A stretch of 64,000 nucleotides of DNA. Source: Meconema thalassinum. Its lineage: Eukaryota > Arthropoda > Insecta > Orthoptera > Tettigoniidae. Shown piece by piece: positions 12,640 to 23,892 of this stretch (positions are counted from its first letter, which is position 1; the number at the start of each line of letters is the position of its first letter). Below the pieces are notes generated by a model. It saw only the letters and a program-made list of their open reading frames with translations, ran no database searches and was not told the origin of the DNA. The stretch covers positions 789,384,979 through 789,448,978 of the forward strand of contig OX336389.2 in the NCBI GenBank assembly GCA_946902985.2, given 5' to 3'. A program made the position numbers and the translations under genes.

Positions 12640-13970
12640 ATTTAGTTCGAAATATACCTGGTATAATGTAGCCTAATAGAGCACTACAGTTGGCAGCCCT
12701 GGTGACTGAATATATTCTTAGTTCCATCTCTTAAGGTACAGAATACAACATTTGGTTGAAATCCAATGAATAGCATGGATCTATCAGCGCGCGTAAACTC
12801 ATGTTGGCAACAAAGTCATGCATGTATTGGTTAGAAATAATCTGAAATTATATGATCTATTGTTGTGCCAATTATGAATGAAATTCATTAGTTAGTATAG
12901 AAGTTACATGCATTTTAAAATTGGACCTATCAGCAGGCTTAGAATCATGTTGGCAGCACTGACGTATATTAGTTACTCCAAGTTCATCTAGAATGCCAGG
13001 TACTATACGTGTGCAAAATTTAGAGCTATTGGCTTCCATAATTTCTGATATATTGCTATTAGGGTAACAAAAATAGAGACAGCGCATACTAACAGTTGGC
13101 AGGCCTGGTTGCTCTTAAGAATACGCATAGTCATATCTGTTATGGTACACATAGCACATACGAAATTTGGTTGAAATCCAAATGATAGTATGGAAGTTAC
13201 ATGCATTTAAAGTTGGACCTCTCAGTAGGCTTAGGATCATGTTGGTAGCACTGACGTATATAAGTTACTCCAAATTAATATAGAATGTCAGGTACTATAC
13301 GTGTGCATAGTTTAAAGCTGTCGGCTTGCATACTTTCTGATATATTGGTATTTGGATAACATAAATTAAGAGCATTTATTAACAGTTGGCAGCCCTGGGG
13401 GGTCTTAAGAATACGCTCAGTCATATCTGGTTATTTACACATACAACATACGAAATTTGGTTGAATTCCAATTGATAGTGTAGATGTTATGAGCATTTAA
13501 AAACTGGACCTATCAGCAGGCTTATAATCATTTTGGCAACACTGCCATGTATGGCCTCCTGGAAATTAAGCTGCAGTATTATTATCTATACGTGTGCCAA
13601 TTTTGAAATAGCTCCCGTTCATACCTTCCAAGATATCCAACATGGAGCTCAAATTTCAATGGCGATTTTTTGGCAGTTGGTAGCACTGACATCATTTTGA
13701 AATATGGCCGTGAGATATTCAGGTATAGTTCTTTACTCCTACCAAATTTTGTTTCGATTGCTCCAGCCGTTTAGGAGCTGATAGGGGGGGGGGGGGGGAC
13801 ACACACACACAGCCAGACAGACAGACAGACAGACAGAAGGACAGACAGACAGATAGACAGACAGACAGACAGACAGACACACATTTTCCCGGATCGATCT
13901 CATAAGTCTACTTTTTCCTCATTTTTGCAAAATGTGAAAAGTAGGCTAAAAATGTAATAGAAGGGGGGTA
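12640..13970. repeat. ~290 bp tandem repeat block with a terminal hairpin domain
   Basis: AACAGTTGGC recurs at 13091 and 13381 (290 apart), and TGGACCTATCAGCAGGCTTA-like blocks recur near 12923, 13216 and 13506 (about 290 apart). Other shared phrases are GAAATTTGGTTGAA and ACTATACGTGTGC. Three to four diverged units are followed by a distinct end: a GCTCCAGCCGTTTAG phrase at 13760, a G15 run, CA/CAGA repeats, and ATCTCATAAG followed by complementary CTACTTTTTC and GAAAAGTAGG. The same end, with a nearly perfect hairpin, occurs at 27440-27545, so this is a dispersed family. Confidence 0.7.
13784..13880. repeat. G15 run, (CA)n and (CAGA)n microsatellite
   Basis: Fifteen G at 13784-13798, then ACACACAC, then CAGA units from 13811 to 13880 with occasional changes. 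It lies inside the terminal domain of the 290 bp repeat family. Confidence 0.95.
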
Positions 13971-14139
13971 AAAGAAAAAATAAATGCCCTGAGGTTTAAG
14001 TTAGGGGTGATATCATAATGCGTTTATTGTGGGTTGAAAAATAGGGCATTTTTACAAACTTGGTCGTTAAAAGAAAGAATGGGAAATCATGTGTTGAATT
14101 GTATACAATTTGTTTAGTGTGATACATTTGTGTGTGAAT

Positions 14140-14400
14140 GCACTGTTGACGATTACAATAATGCTCGTTGTAATAATAGTCATAATAATAGTGACAATAA
14201 TAAATAACAATAATCACAATAATGACCTTTAACAAGAATAAACATAGTCCTAATAATAAACATAATAACAACCTGTGATAATAATAATAATAATCATGGT
14301 GGTAATAATAATAATAGTACCCTGTGATAATAATTATAGTAATAATAATCATAGTAATCTGTAATAATAATAATAATAATAATAGTGATATCAATATTCT
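14140..14400. repeat. Imperfect (TAA)n-rich tract
   Basis: About 250 bases dominated by AATAATAAT and ATAGTAATA motifs. Minus-strand frames here translate to Tyr/Ile/Leu runs and are low-complexity artefacts. Confidence 0.9.
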
Positions 14401-15970
14401 TGGTACCTTTCTTAAGAAAATAAAATAAATCATTCGGTGGAGCTCTTACCTGGCCATTTTTGCATACCTTTATCTTATGCCGGCTAATACATATCTCCTA
14501 ATACCTTACCTATCTTACTTCTATACGGCCGTCGTTATAATATCTTACACTGTATATAGGTCCCTCTCTGTGGGCGAGTTCCCTATCTTGGCGATTAGAA
14601 TCGGCCCGTACAGTATTGGGTACTGCCCTCATAGCCGTTTTGATGTGCCACATAGCTGGCATCATCGTTAATCCATCCGCGGTGACAAATACCCCACAGG
14701 TACTTATTACCTTGGTATGGATGTATTATTATAATCTGTAGGATATCATTGTGTACAGTGCGTAGCGTAAGCGACGGATGAGTGACGTTTGTGTTGTGAT
14801 AATAGGGAGACGTGTTCGTGTTTGGGCGGTGGAAATATATTTACAAAGGCTATATACATAGTTTCACCACCTGGAAAGAGATAGATTAGTGTGTATGTGG
14901 ATGAGTCTAGCTGTCCGCCAATCTGCAAGAGAACGCATGGTTAGTGATTCCTTTATCAAATGTGAACATTCGTATTTGCTGCGTATAGCGCATATACACT
15001 CTTTTGGCGCCTTATATAATATCTTAGCCTATGCCTTACTTTAGCTACTTGTAGCTTATAAATACAACCCTTGTGCATGTGTAAATGTGCCTTGTCGTGT
15101 GTAGAGTAGTGTGACAATGTGTGTTATATTGTATTACCAGGGTGCTCACCTTACCTGTTGTCATGATCATTTGTTTTCTCGTTGCTACGTTGGAGCTCTT
15201 GCTGAAATAAATCATACAATCGTTAGTACAGATATTCTGGCCCTAAGTGCGATCGTTCGCGGAGCACTGCTCTTGGATCAGTCATCTCCGGTGTTTGTTC
15301 GAGATGGAGAAGTTTCCTCGGTCGCCTTGTCTACAATCGCCTCCTCTACGTGCAGATAGATAGTTTGCTGTTCGATGGCGCTTCTATGATATGTCCTTTA
15401 TGTGCTCCTGTCTCTCTCATATTCTTAGTGTGTCCTCCTGTTCTCCGTCTATTCTTAGTGCACTCTCCTATTTACATCGAATAATTTACCGCGTCATGGC
15501 AATTCGTGTGGCCAAATTATCTTTTGGACATGGCCTTCGCCATCATGTTTTATGTCCTCCCTGGGAGTGTCGTAATTATGATCATTTTAGGCCTTTATGC
15601 TCGCTTATTATTAAAAATCGCATATAATTCGCTTTGTTTGGTCTTACAATGCCGTTTCGCCATTGATCAATCATTTATTTTTCGCCCTTTTTAATCGTAT
15701 TGACGGGCGTCTCTCATAGATCATTTATCATCCTTATTTTGAGCCAGTCCTCAACGACCACCGTCGACCATTTATTTATCTCACGTTACGCCTTAAACCG
15801 ACATGTAAATCTCAAGGCAAGTGGCAACCGACATGTAAACAGGCTATATTATATTTATATTCATTCATTATATTCATTCATATTATATTGCGATGTTCAA
15901 CGCTCAGTGGCGGTCTGGGTTACGCATCATTATCATGCTCATGGCGGTATGCACCCAATTATCGTCTTTT
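14401..15970. other. T-rich interior of the minus-strand element, no gene seen
   Basis: Several short open frames overlap in different phases and none has a recognisable motif. Confidence 0.45.
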
Positions 15971-15980
15971 ATTCATATAT

Positions 15981-17008
15981 TTTGAAATCGTTTGGAATAA
16001 AGTACAGGGATAGGAGGGTGATATACAATCTATACAGAAACCAGACAGCAGTCATTCGAGTTGAAGGACATGAGAGAGAAGCTGGTATTCAGAAAGGTGT
16101 AAGGCAAGGCTGCAACTTATCACCCATACTTTTCAATCTTTACATTGAACAAGCAATGAAGGAAATTAGAGAAAAATTTAAATTGGGAGTGAAGATTCAA
16201 GGAGAAATAATTTCAACTCTGAGATTTGCTGATGACATAGTCATCTTGGCCGACAAGCCTGAGGATTTGAATGAGTTTTTGAATGGTATGGACTCCGTCT
16301 TACAGAAAGAATTCATGATGAAAATTAATAAATGTAAAACAAAAATACTGGAATGCAGCCGAAATAAATCAGAAACCTCTATGGAGATCAAATTGACAGG
16401 TGAAAAGCTGAAGGAAGTAGAAGACTTCTGTTACTTAGGAAGTAGAATAACCAGTGATGGACGAAGCAAAGAGGATATAAAAAGTAGGTTGGCTCAGGCA
16501 AAGAAAGCTTTTCTACAAAAAAGGAATCTGCTGACATCGAATATAGATTTAGGTATTAGGAAGTCATTTTTGAAAGCCTTTGTCTGGAGCGTGGCGCTCT
16601 ATGGAAGTGAAACTTGGACTATTGGTGCAGCAGAAAAGAGGAGAATAGAAGCATTTGAAATGTGGTGTTACAGGAGAATGATGAAGATCAGATGGGTAGA
16701 TAGGGTTACAAACATAGAGGTATTAAGACGAGTGGGAGAGGAGAGATGTTTCTGGCGACTGCTAATGAAGAGAAGAGATAGGTTGGTAGGACACATACTA
16801 AGACACCCAGGAATAGCAAGCTTAGTTATGGAAGGAAGGGTCGAGGACAAGAACTGTAGGGGTAGACCAAGGTTAGAATATGTTAAACAGATTGCCTCAG
16901 ATGTAGGGTGTGGTAGTTATGTAGAGATGAAACGATTAGCTCAGGACAGGGAGGCATGGAGAGCTGCATCAAACCAGTCAAAAGACTGAAGACTCAAACA
17001 ACAACAAC
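15981..17008 (+). mobile_element. 5'-truncated RTE-type LINE, copy 1
   Basis: Element bounds are fixed by a perfect 10 bp target duplication, ATTCATATAT, at 15971-15980 and 17009-17018. It contains only the 3' third of an RTE element: part of the reverse transcriptase and the C-terminal domain. The stop codon TGA at 16987 is followed by only GACTCAAA and a (CAA)n tail, so there is almost no 3' untranslated region. 5' truncation is the usual result of incomplete target-primed reverse transcription. Confidence 0.95.
15982..16989 (+). pseudogene. RTE LINE reverse transcriptase, C-terminal part (about 335 codons)
   Basis: The product is a non-LTR retrotransposon reverse transcriptase that copies its own RNA at a nicked target. 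Visible motifs in order: VRQGCNLSPILFNLY (the palm/fingers block before the active site), RFADDIVIL with the catalytic Asp pair, a CYLGSRIT block, LYGSETWT, and a C-terminal RGRPR stretch. The upstream endonuclease and the first catalytic Asp block are missing because of truncation. The open frame extends left to 15700, but those 94 codons lie outside the target duplication and are flanking DNA. There are no stops or frameshifts in the retained part. A closely related fragment is at 26664-27183. Confidence 0.93.
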
Positions 17009-17018
17009 ATTCATATAT

Positions 17019-20000
17019 CATTGCGGTATAATTCCTTTATAATCCCGTTTCTTCACCTATGCGGGTGTAAGACTTACCCCCACGTATCAGGTGTGGTTAC
17101 TTACTTACTGACTAACTAAACTGGTCTAGTCCTAATTTGGTCGTCTTAGGTAATCATCTGCCTTACGTCTGAAATTGAGGTGGCTAGTCACCTATCGGAA
17201 TTTAAGTCTTACTCTTACTCGTATAGTTTCGTCTTCCTTAGTCTATTTGTTTAGGGTGTAACAATGTCCGATACTATGGTGAGCTATTTCCATAGAGCTG
17301 TCGATTTTTACCCCCGTGGTCTGTACTCCTCGTATGCAATACTGCCCTCGCTAATTTTTTGTCTTCCGTTACCTCATGTGTTCTCAGGATTTGTAGGGTG
17401 TGAGAAGTGTAGGGTGTGAGAATTGTAGGGTGTGAGAAGTGTAGGGTATATTGAACATTATGGAATTTTGTATTGTTAGGTCGCATGACCTGCTCTGCAC
17501 GTCTGGCTTCAACGGATTTTCCACGCTGATATTATTTACATAATGTAGAGGGTGTTAGGTAGATTTTGGTTAACATGCAGTGGTACGTTAATGGGTTTCC
17601 GGGGGTATGTTATTACTTTTGTTAATGGTAGGTGTTACCGCGTAGGGTAGGATGGTATTGTATTATTGGGCTTTCCTTCATACTGGCCATTTTTATACTG
17701 CTCGAGGATGTATATACTACGAGGATACATGCTTGTCAGGGTGGTTTTTCCATGCGGGTGGTAGTAATTAAAAAATTCATGCGGGCTGTATTAAATTAAA
17801 ATATGGGTATGTTAGGATGAGGATTGCGTGCTTATAGATGGATTTTGAGCGTGTGTTAATTAATGCTCGAGGTAAGGGGTAGATGTTTGTTGGCAGGGTG
17901 TTTCCATGCGGGCTGTAGAAATTAACAATTTCTCATGCTGGGCATATTAGCTAAAATATTTTGTTAGTACTGCTTTTGCTCGTTGTATATATATCAAGCG
18001 TTATATTTAGTTCCGTCCACCCTCTCCTTTGGGCGGGAAGCGCTGTGCGTCTATAGCAGGGTTTAATTGTAATTTCCTCTGTATTTGTATATGAAATGCC
18101 CTTCTGCTTGTTGTAAGGAGTACTTTACTGGTAGGGGGGGGGGGGGAAGTGTGCTGTATGCTTGTCTCCGTGTGGTGATTGTAGGGGAAGTATAATACGT
18201 GCCTGCCTGTCTGCCCTCTCTTGGTCATATATTTCTATGCGCGATCATAATGTTTTACTATATGCAATATCGCGTGTCCTCTCAGCGTTCGTGATCGCTC
18301 CTATAATCTCGTTTAATCTAAAAACCTTCTCATATATTTATCCCTTATGTTATTGAGGTGCTGCCTTGCGCCCTGGAATAAAATGGCTGCCATAAAAAGT
18401 CTATATGTTCAATGCGCTGTGGCCTGCCTGACGTGATCTTAGGCAGTTTACGCTTATATATGTAATTTTTATAACCATGTCCCCGTGTGTGCTGATTTTT
18501 CACTTATAATATTTGGCTGATGCCGCTAACGTCATTATAATGTGGGTAAGAATCCCTGTGCCCTCGTATCGTGCTTATCGCTATAATAGGGGGTAGTTTT
18601 CAGCTGCTATGGCAAATTGTTTTTTGCCGTTAATTGCCGCCATTTATTTGTTGGCAGAATAGTAGAAATTTGTTATGAAACTAGAGTTTTCCTCTGCGAG
18701 TCGCCCGTGGATTAGCGTTCATTGCTGCTATGCCCGGTCAAGCGCGTTCCGCATGCTTGTTGGCGTCATAAAGTCTGCCGGCCCGTCTCACGCCTGCCGT
18801 TATCTGAGTGCCTCGTGGGCGTGCTTAGTGTCGCGTATCGCTGTTCGCCAATCGCATACTGGCATAATAATGGCTGCCCTCTGTGCGTACTGAGTAGGCG
18901 GCGAGAAGAATGGCGCGCTATCGTAGTCAATGTTGGCACTGTGTTATTGTTTGTTAATGGTCCTAATGTTCATAATGTGGATATTAATGATAATATTACT
19001 AATACCAATAATGATGTATGTGTTGCTTTGTTAGGATTGTGTATATTTTATGTGGCCGTCTGTTTCCTGGCGTCAGCATTTTTCAGTGTTTAGTTTATGA
19101 GCGCATGTCTGGAATGTCTTCCGGTATGTTTCCTGTCCCGTGCCCCTAATGTAAGAATGTGTTTACGCATTGCGTACGAGCGTAATGTTTTCATTGCAAG
19201 AGTGTGGCTGGCTCTTGTGACAATTGTTTTGAAAATGAGGCGCAATATAGTTTCCATGGCCTGTGTATATCTTTCGATATATATTGTCCCGAATTATGTC
19301 TATTATATTGGAAAAATTATCTCCGTTGTCCTATTACTTATGCCTGCACGTATAGTCTAGCTTTTATCCCTGCTATCCTCGAGGTCTTTTGTATCCTGCG
19401 CTATACTGGTGTCCGTTACTCTGATTGTCTGTAAGTCTGTGTGATTGTAGTGCCTGTGATTCTGATTGTCTCTAAACCTGTGTAATTTTAGTGTCCGTTT
19501 CTATAATCCTTTCTCTAATATGCGTAGCATCGGCTACCTCTGTATCCCGAATTTATCCCTCCTATATTAATATTTATGTCATAGATCAATATTGTTTTAT
19601 GCCCATATTTATATACAATACATAATATTCTCCTGATATGAACACCATTGTGTCTACTGCAATACCGTTTTTAAATATCACTTGTAACCTATATTTCACG
19701 TGTGGTCTGTGTCCTTATATTTATGCGGGCTGTACGCGACTTTTGGAAATATCGGTCATGTACAGTATGGACCTATTTTGTGTGTGTGAGCTGTTAATTA
19801 TTATTATATTGCTATTGTACGTAGTTTATAGACCTACCCGGGTCGATATTTCTGTATATTAGGGCTATGTGTCTAGGGGTAATGCTTTTCAGTCGGTCGG
19901 ATGTTCGACCGCTTTCCGTCTGTACCGTATGTAATTGTTTGTGTGTGTTATTTAATGTCGCTTGTGTGCAACTCTATCATGTCGCCCTGCCTTATCTCAG

Positions 20001-21458
20001 TTTTGGTGATGTGACCCTATCTTTCAATGGTTTCGCATTTGTACTGCAGGAAAATAATCCACACTTAACTCCTGTTCACTGCGTACTGCTAAAGTTGCAA
20101 CGCAGCGGAGTACTTCCTTTGGCTAGCTGGGTTACGCGTTATTGCCGACTCAGGTAAATAGCTCATATTTCCGTGTCGCTCGTGGGAGTGTGGTAATTGC
20201 AGCCACTACCTCACTTTGCTTGTTCTAGTTATGTTCGTAACCTTATTAAATAACGTCCATGTGTTACCTATATTTCATGGACCCTTGGCATATATAATAT
20301 CTACACACATATAATGCAAATATCAGGTGGGCCTTAACATGATTACTGAAGATAGGGACCCGCGTTTCCTTTGTCGGAAGACCCTGGGTTCGAATGCTAT
20401 CACTGTCGTTCTATACAATGTATTGTGGGAGTGTGTTCGCATCCCCTTCGCTGTTTAGATGTTTTAAGTGTCCTGTAAAGGTGTATATCTGATTGTTTTG
20501 TCTTATGTGGGTGCGCCGCCTGTCTCAGCGTCTCAGGAGGTCGTGCGTTCGACTCCTGGAGGGCCCGTATCCAACTTGGGACCTCCGGCCTACTGTCTAT
20601 GTCTATTTCCCTGCACCCTGCCATTGTCTATGTTCCATGCCGTTCACTTTTAAATGCGGGAATCGTGTATATGTCCGTATTTGCGTCGCATGCGTGCGGT
20701 GAGGTTTAGCGATCGCCAAGCTGAAAAGCTCTCTTCTGAATCAACTTTCTATCTTGCCGAGTCCGGTTGACGATTTATATTGGTGTCTAAGCACGTGTCT
20801 CTGTAATAATTGTTCTGATTGTCTAGAGTAATTATACCCCTGTGTTCCTGTATGATGGCGTTAATGCTTGAAAATCATTTTTGTGTGCCTCCCAGGGGTT
20901 CGTTATTATCGAATGCTTCGTTATGATCAATGTGTTAATAAAAATAATATTGCCCCCTCGTTGAAGTTTGAGATTTACTGTGTAGTGGGTCTGCTTGTTT
21001 AAATCTTGCTATAAAAATTATTGTTCTATGCAACATCCTGTGGATTTTTAGCAATATGACGAATATATATATCACCATATATATGCAAGTTTATTATGCA
21101 CATGTAGCACTCTAACCTATAGCATTGCTTTTTCTTAATTTTCTTTGTCCTTCATTGCAAACACTTATGTCTGAGTGACATTAATTTCAAATATGTATGT
21201 GTATGTTTTGCGGACATGTTTAGGGGTCGGATCCTATTCTGTCGATTACGAGTAAGTGTATGGACGTGTTGGCCATAAAGTACCGTATGTGTAAGTGTCT
21301 ATTGTTCGTTTATACGGTACTGGCTTCGATGCTTGCCGCCCGTGCCTAGTTAGGCTTGCTTGGGCTGTTGGCCGTGTATATTTCGATTATTCTGATGTTG
21401 AGATGCACATGTTCGCGAATGAGGCATTTATGGTTTGCATGTAATGTGGCGTACTTAT
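17019..21458. other. Interior of the minus-strand element, strand-skewed, no gene seen
   Basis: Plus strand is rich in T and G (TGTGTG, CGTGT phrases), minus strand in A and C. Plus-strand frames between 18675 and 20157 overlap each other and give Cys/Leu/Val-rich products without motifs. I found no reverse transcriptase, protease or integrase residues on either strand. TAGGGTGTGAGAAGTG repeats three times near 17394-17448. A run of G lies near 18136. Confidence 0.5.
20380..20600 (+). repeat. tRNA-like SINE fragments (weak)
   Basis: Two B-box-like strings, GGGTTCGAATGC near 20389 and GCGTTCGACTCCTGG near 20545, are embedded in sequence that does not fold as a real tRNA. They are probably decayed SINE heads. 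The bounds are a guess. Confidence 0.3.
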
Positions 21459-22370
21459 CTACCTTCTAACCGCCATCGCTCGACGGTGTGTTTGGGTTCT
21501 ACCCGTGATCATGGCGTAGGCTTCTGGTATCCACTTGCGTGGATCCCAACGGCCTTCCTGGGGTGTTTGTAGTAGGGCGACCTTCCGCCCTGCCTCTACG
21601 TACTTTCTTCTAGTCGCCTGGAGTGTCCGCGTATTTAAGGGTATTATCGTGCGGCGGGGTTTAGCATTAGTGTAAATAGGCGTATGTGCCCCTCTGTGTA
21701 ACTGATTTGTGGGGGTGGGTAGCAATGTTCGCCTCGGTTCCTGCATAACCTTCCTGCTAACTGGCGATGTAGGGCGTGTGAGTTTGTGTGGACGTACCGC
21801 GCTTATAGCTGAGAGAGCAGGCTTAGGCTTCTGGGCCACGGTAGACTCCTTCCTACTCGGGGTGTCGGGTGTGCTAATGGTCATTTTCTCGAACTTCTGG
21901 GTTTTTTCCTCGATTTCCCCTAAAAGGTCTATAGGTCTGCTCACTGCTAATTCTTAAAGCATGTTATCGGCCTGTAGCTTGGTGTATTCTTGCCACAGCT
22001 CGGCATATTCTTGTGTAAGCACACTAGCCTCGTTGTCCACCCGCGTTTTGTCTGTCTGTATTCTGATGTGTTCAGCCCTTAATTTGTAATATTCCTGGTA
22101 TAGTGTGTCATGTTGATTGTGTAGGCGCCAGTGTGTTCGGTTCAGTTGTGCCCTTATCGTCCCGAATTTGGCCCTGATTCTGTGTGCCTGTCTGTCATCT
22201 GTCCCATGTGTGTGTGTAAACGCCTTTAGAATTCTATCATATTGAACTCTAAGGAGTTCTTGCGTACTCTGCAGGTAGTCCTGTTTCCTCTGAATTCTGT
22301 GTTGCCATGCTATGAGGTTTTGGTACATGTTTATGTTCTTGAGCATGGCTTGGCTGGCAAGTGACGTCAT
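21459..22370 (-). pseudogene. Gag-like coiled-coil protein of the minus-strand LTR element, one in-frame stop
   Basis: A single minus-strand reading frame starts at ATG 22370 and runs to TAG at 21459, interrupted by one TAA at 21956-21954. The first 138 residues are hydrophilic and Gln/Glu/Tyr-rich (for example LWQEYTKLQADNML), typical of a coiled coil. The second part, about 165 residues, is Pro/Thr/Arg-rich and basic (RRTLLPTPTNQLHRG), suggesting RNA binding. There is no CCHC zinc knuckle. It lies about 510 bases inside the putative 5' LTR, where gag is expected. No pol follows. The Gag assignment rests on position and composition only; a host-derived coiled-coil protein cannot be excluded. 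Confidence 0.5.
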
Positions 22371-22879
22371 ATTGTCTTTAGATCGGTTGAGGTAGTGTGT
22401 ATAAGTGTTAAAAATGTTGAATGTGTACTGTAGTGTAGGGGCTAGATTTTCCTTTGCCTCTTTCTATATGTAGAAAGAGAATGTGTATGTAGTCCTTTGA
22501 ATTTATTTAAGTATGACTGCGCCTTAAGGCGAGGATTAATTATATATCTGAGGGTCGTGTGCTAACTAGGGCCTCTTAATCCCTTCTGTATATTTTTACG
22601 TTAAATAGGGGGATGTATCTATGATAGAGAAAACATTTCTTAATTTTGGGGTGCTCGCTTTGCTTTACGAGAGGTTTTTTCTAGTTTATTCCCAATAGGG
22701 TGGGCTGGGGGATAATATAATTACCGTTGCGCGAGTAAAAAAATTCTCTCGATTATTATTCTCAAGAAAAATCTTGCTACTCGCTTGGTCTTCGCTTCCG
22801 CGATAATCTATTTAGAAAAATAAATTCTCATCTGGGCGTTGCTTGGCTGCAAGGATGGTACCGTCCGCACTACAGGGCT

Positions 22880-23845
22880 TGTTTACCGTGGTTGTGGGGG
22901 TAGAACCTGGGGGTGATTAGGTGTGGAGGGTGGTGCATAATTTGGGTAATTTCGGCTGGTGTGAGGGATCGACGGATGAGTGTTGGAAGGCGTGGCGGGT
23001 GAAAGGGTAAAGTTTCTAGGAATGAGGGATCACAATCGAGGGATGCTCCCGCGGGGTAAAGGTAACGTCTGGCAAATTAAAGGGGGAACGATTGAAGTTA
23101 AGACTGGCTGCTGACACTGCGTTACGAGCAAGGCGCGTTAGAGGACAAGGTCGGCTGGCGCAAGCAAACTAATAAAGCTGACCCAAGTACTTTGGTGTAT
23201 GAATAAGTTGTGTGCGGGGAAGCAGGTCGTGAAGTAGGGTGAGGACACAATAACAACAATTGAACTTTGATAATAATAGTGTATTAGCTTACTAAGAGGT
23301 GGAGTGTGAATGTAGATGCTTCCCTGAAAGTAGGGATAGCTTTCAAATAGGTATGAGTACAATGAAAGTAGGTGCGGTAATGGGGAAGGATAATGATTAA
23401 TTGTAGTACTCTGAGATGTACACACTCACCTGAAGTACGGGGACGGCACTCTTCTCTCGGGCAGCAATTCTGGAGGCAACAGGCCCTCTCCCCAGCTTCG
23501 GAAGTCCATTTATGTGTTTGAGGTTTGCTGACTGTGCGTTTCCTCATAATTGTGGCAGTCAGTCCCTGTGTTGATGTTTATGAGATGGGGTAAGCCTTTG
23601 TGCAAGAGCTGTGTTTTAGCTCTGCTGGCTTGTGTGGTAAGAAGTGTGTCGTTGTTGCTGTTGCTTACAACCTAGGGGTATTTTGAAGGGTGAAAATAAT
23701 GTAGGGTGTTGGGCAGATAAGTGTAACTGGCGTAGATGTACTGGGTAATTGTAGATAGATGTCTGGAGTGTAAATCTAGTTGTAGGTTCCTTGGCGTATG
23801 TGCATATCTCTGTTAAGGGCGCTAAGTGCCCTTAGGGCCCTAACA
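22880..23845 (-). repeat. LTR copy 2 (5' LTR of the minus-strand element)
   Basis: 966 bases, TGTTTACCG...GGGCCCTAACA on the plus strand, matching LTR copy 1 from end to end. It keeps the intact TTAA where copy 1 carries the piggyBac-like insert. It is followed by ATAT at 23846-23849. Its right end contains GGGCGCTAAGTGCCC, a small hairpin. Confidence 0.8.
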
Positions 23846-23864
23846 ATATATTAGCTATGTTTTA

Positions 23865-23892
23865 ACGCAAAAAGTCCCTGGACTTCTTGCGT
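23865..23892. other. Near-perfect 13 bp hairpin
   Basis: ACGCAAAAAGTCC, a CT loop, then GGACTTCTTGCGT, with one mismatch. It lies just outside the LTR. No function assigned. Confidence 0.6.

Larger units (their letters stand above)
10258..23849 (-). mobile_element. Probable 13.6 kb LTR element, Gag only, with nested insertions
   Basis: Two ~967 bp direct repeats (10262-12095 after removing its insertion, and 22880-23845) each start TG and end CA on the plus strand and are flanked on the outside by ATAT at 10258-10261 and 23846-23849. This fits a 4 bp target duplication. A Gag-like frame lies on the minus strand about 510 bases inside the right-hand repeat, which makes that repeat the 5' LTR. 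No protease, reverse transcriptase or integrase remnant was found inside, so it would be non-autonomous. Weak points: no convincing primer binding site or polypurine tract, and a 4 bp AT match can be chance. The alternative is two solo LTRs plus an unrelated gag relic. Confidence 0.45.

Noticed and set aside
12691..13700. CRISPR-like array
   Set aside because: Units are ~290 bp and diverged, without short conserved repeats and unique spacers; this is an ordinary eukaryotic tandem repeat.
15700..15980. N-terminal 94 codons of the open frame that runs into the RTE reverse transcriptase
   Set aside because: They lie to the left of the 10 bp target duplication, so they are flanking DNA that happens to be open in frame.
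18675..20157. Series of plus-strand frames of 70-120 codons in the T/G-rich interior
   Set aside because: They overlap in several phases, are Cys/Val/Leu-rich from TGT and GTG repeats, and show no domain or consistent splice structure.
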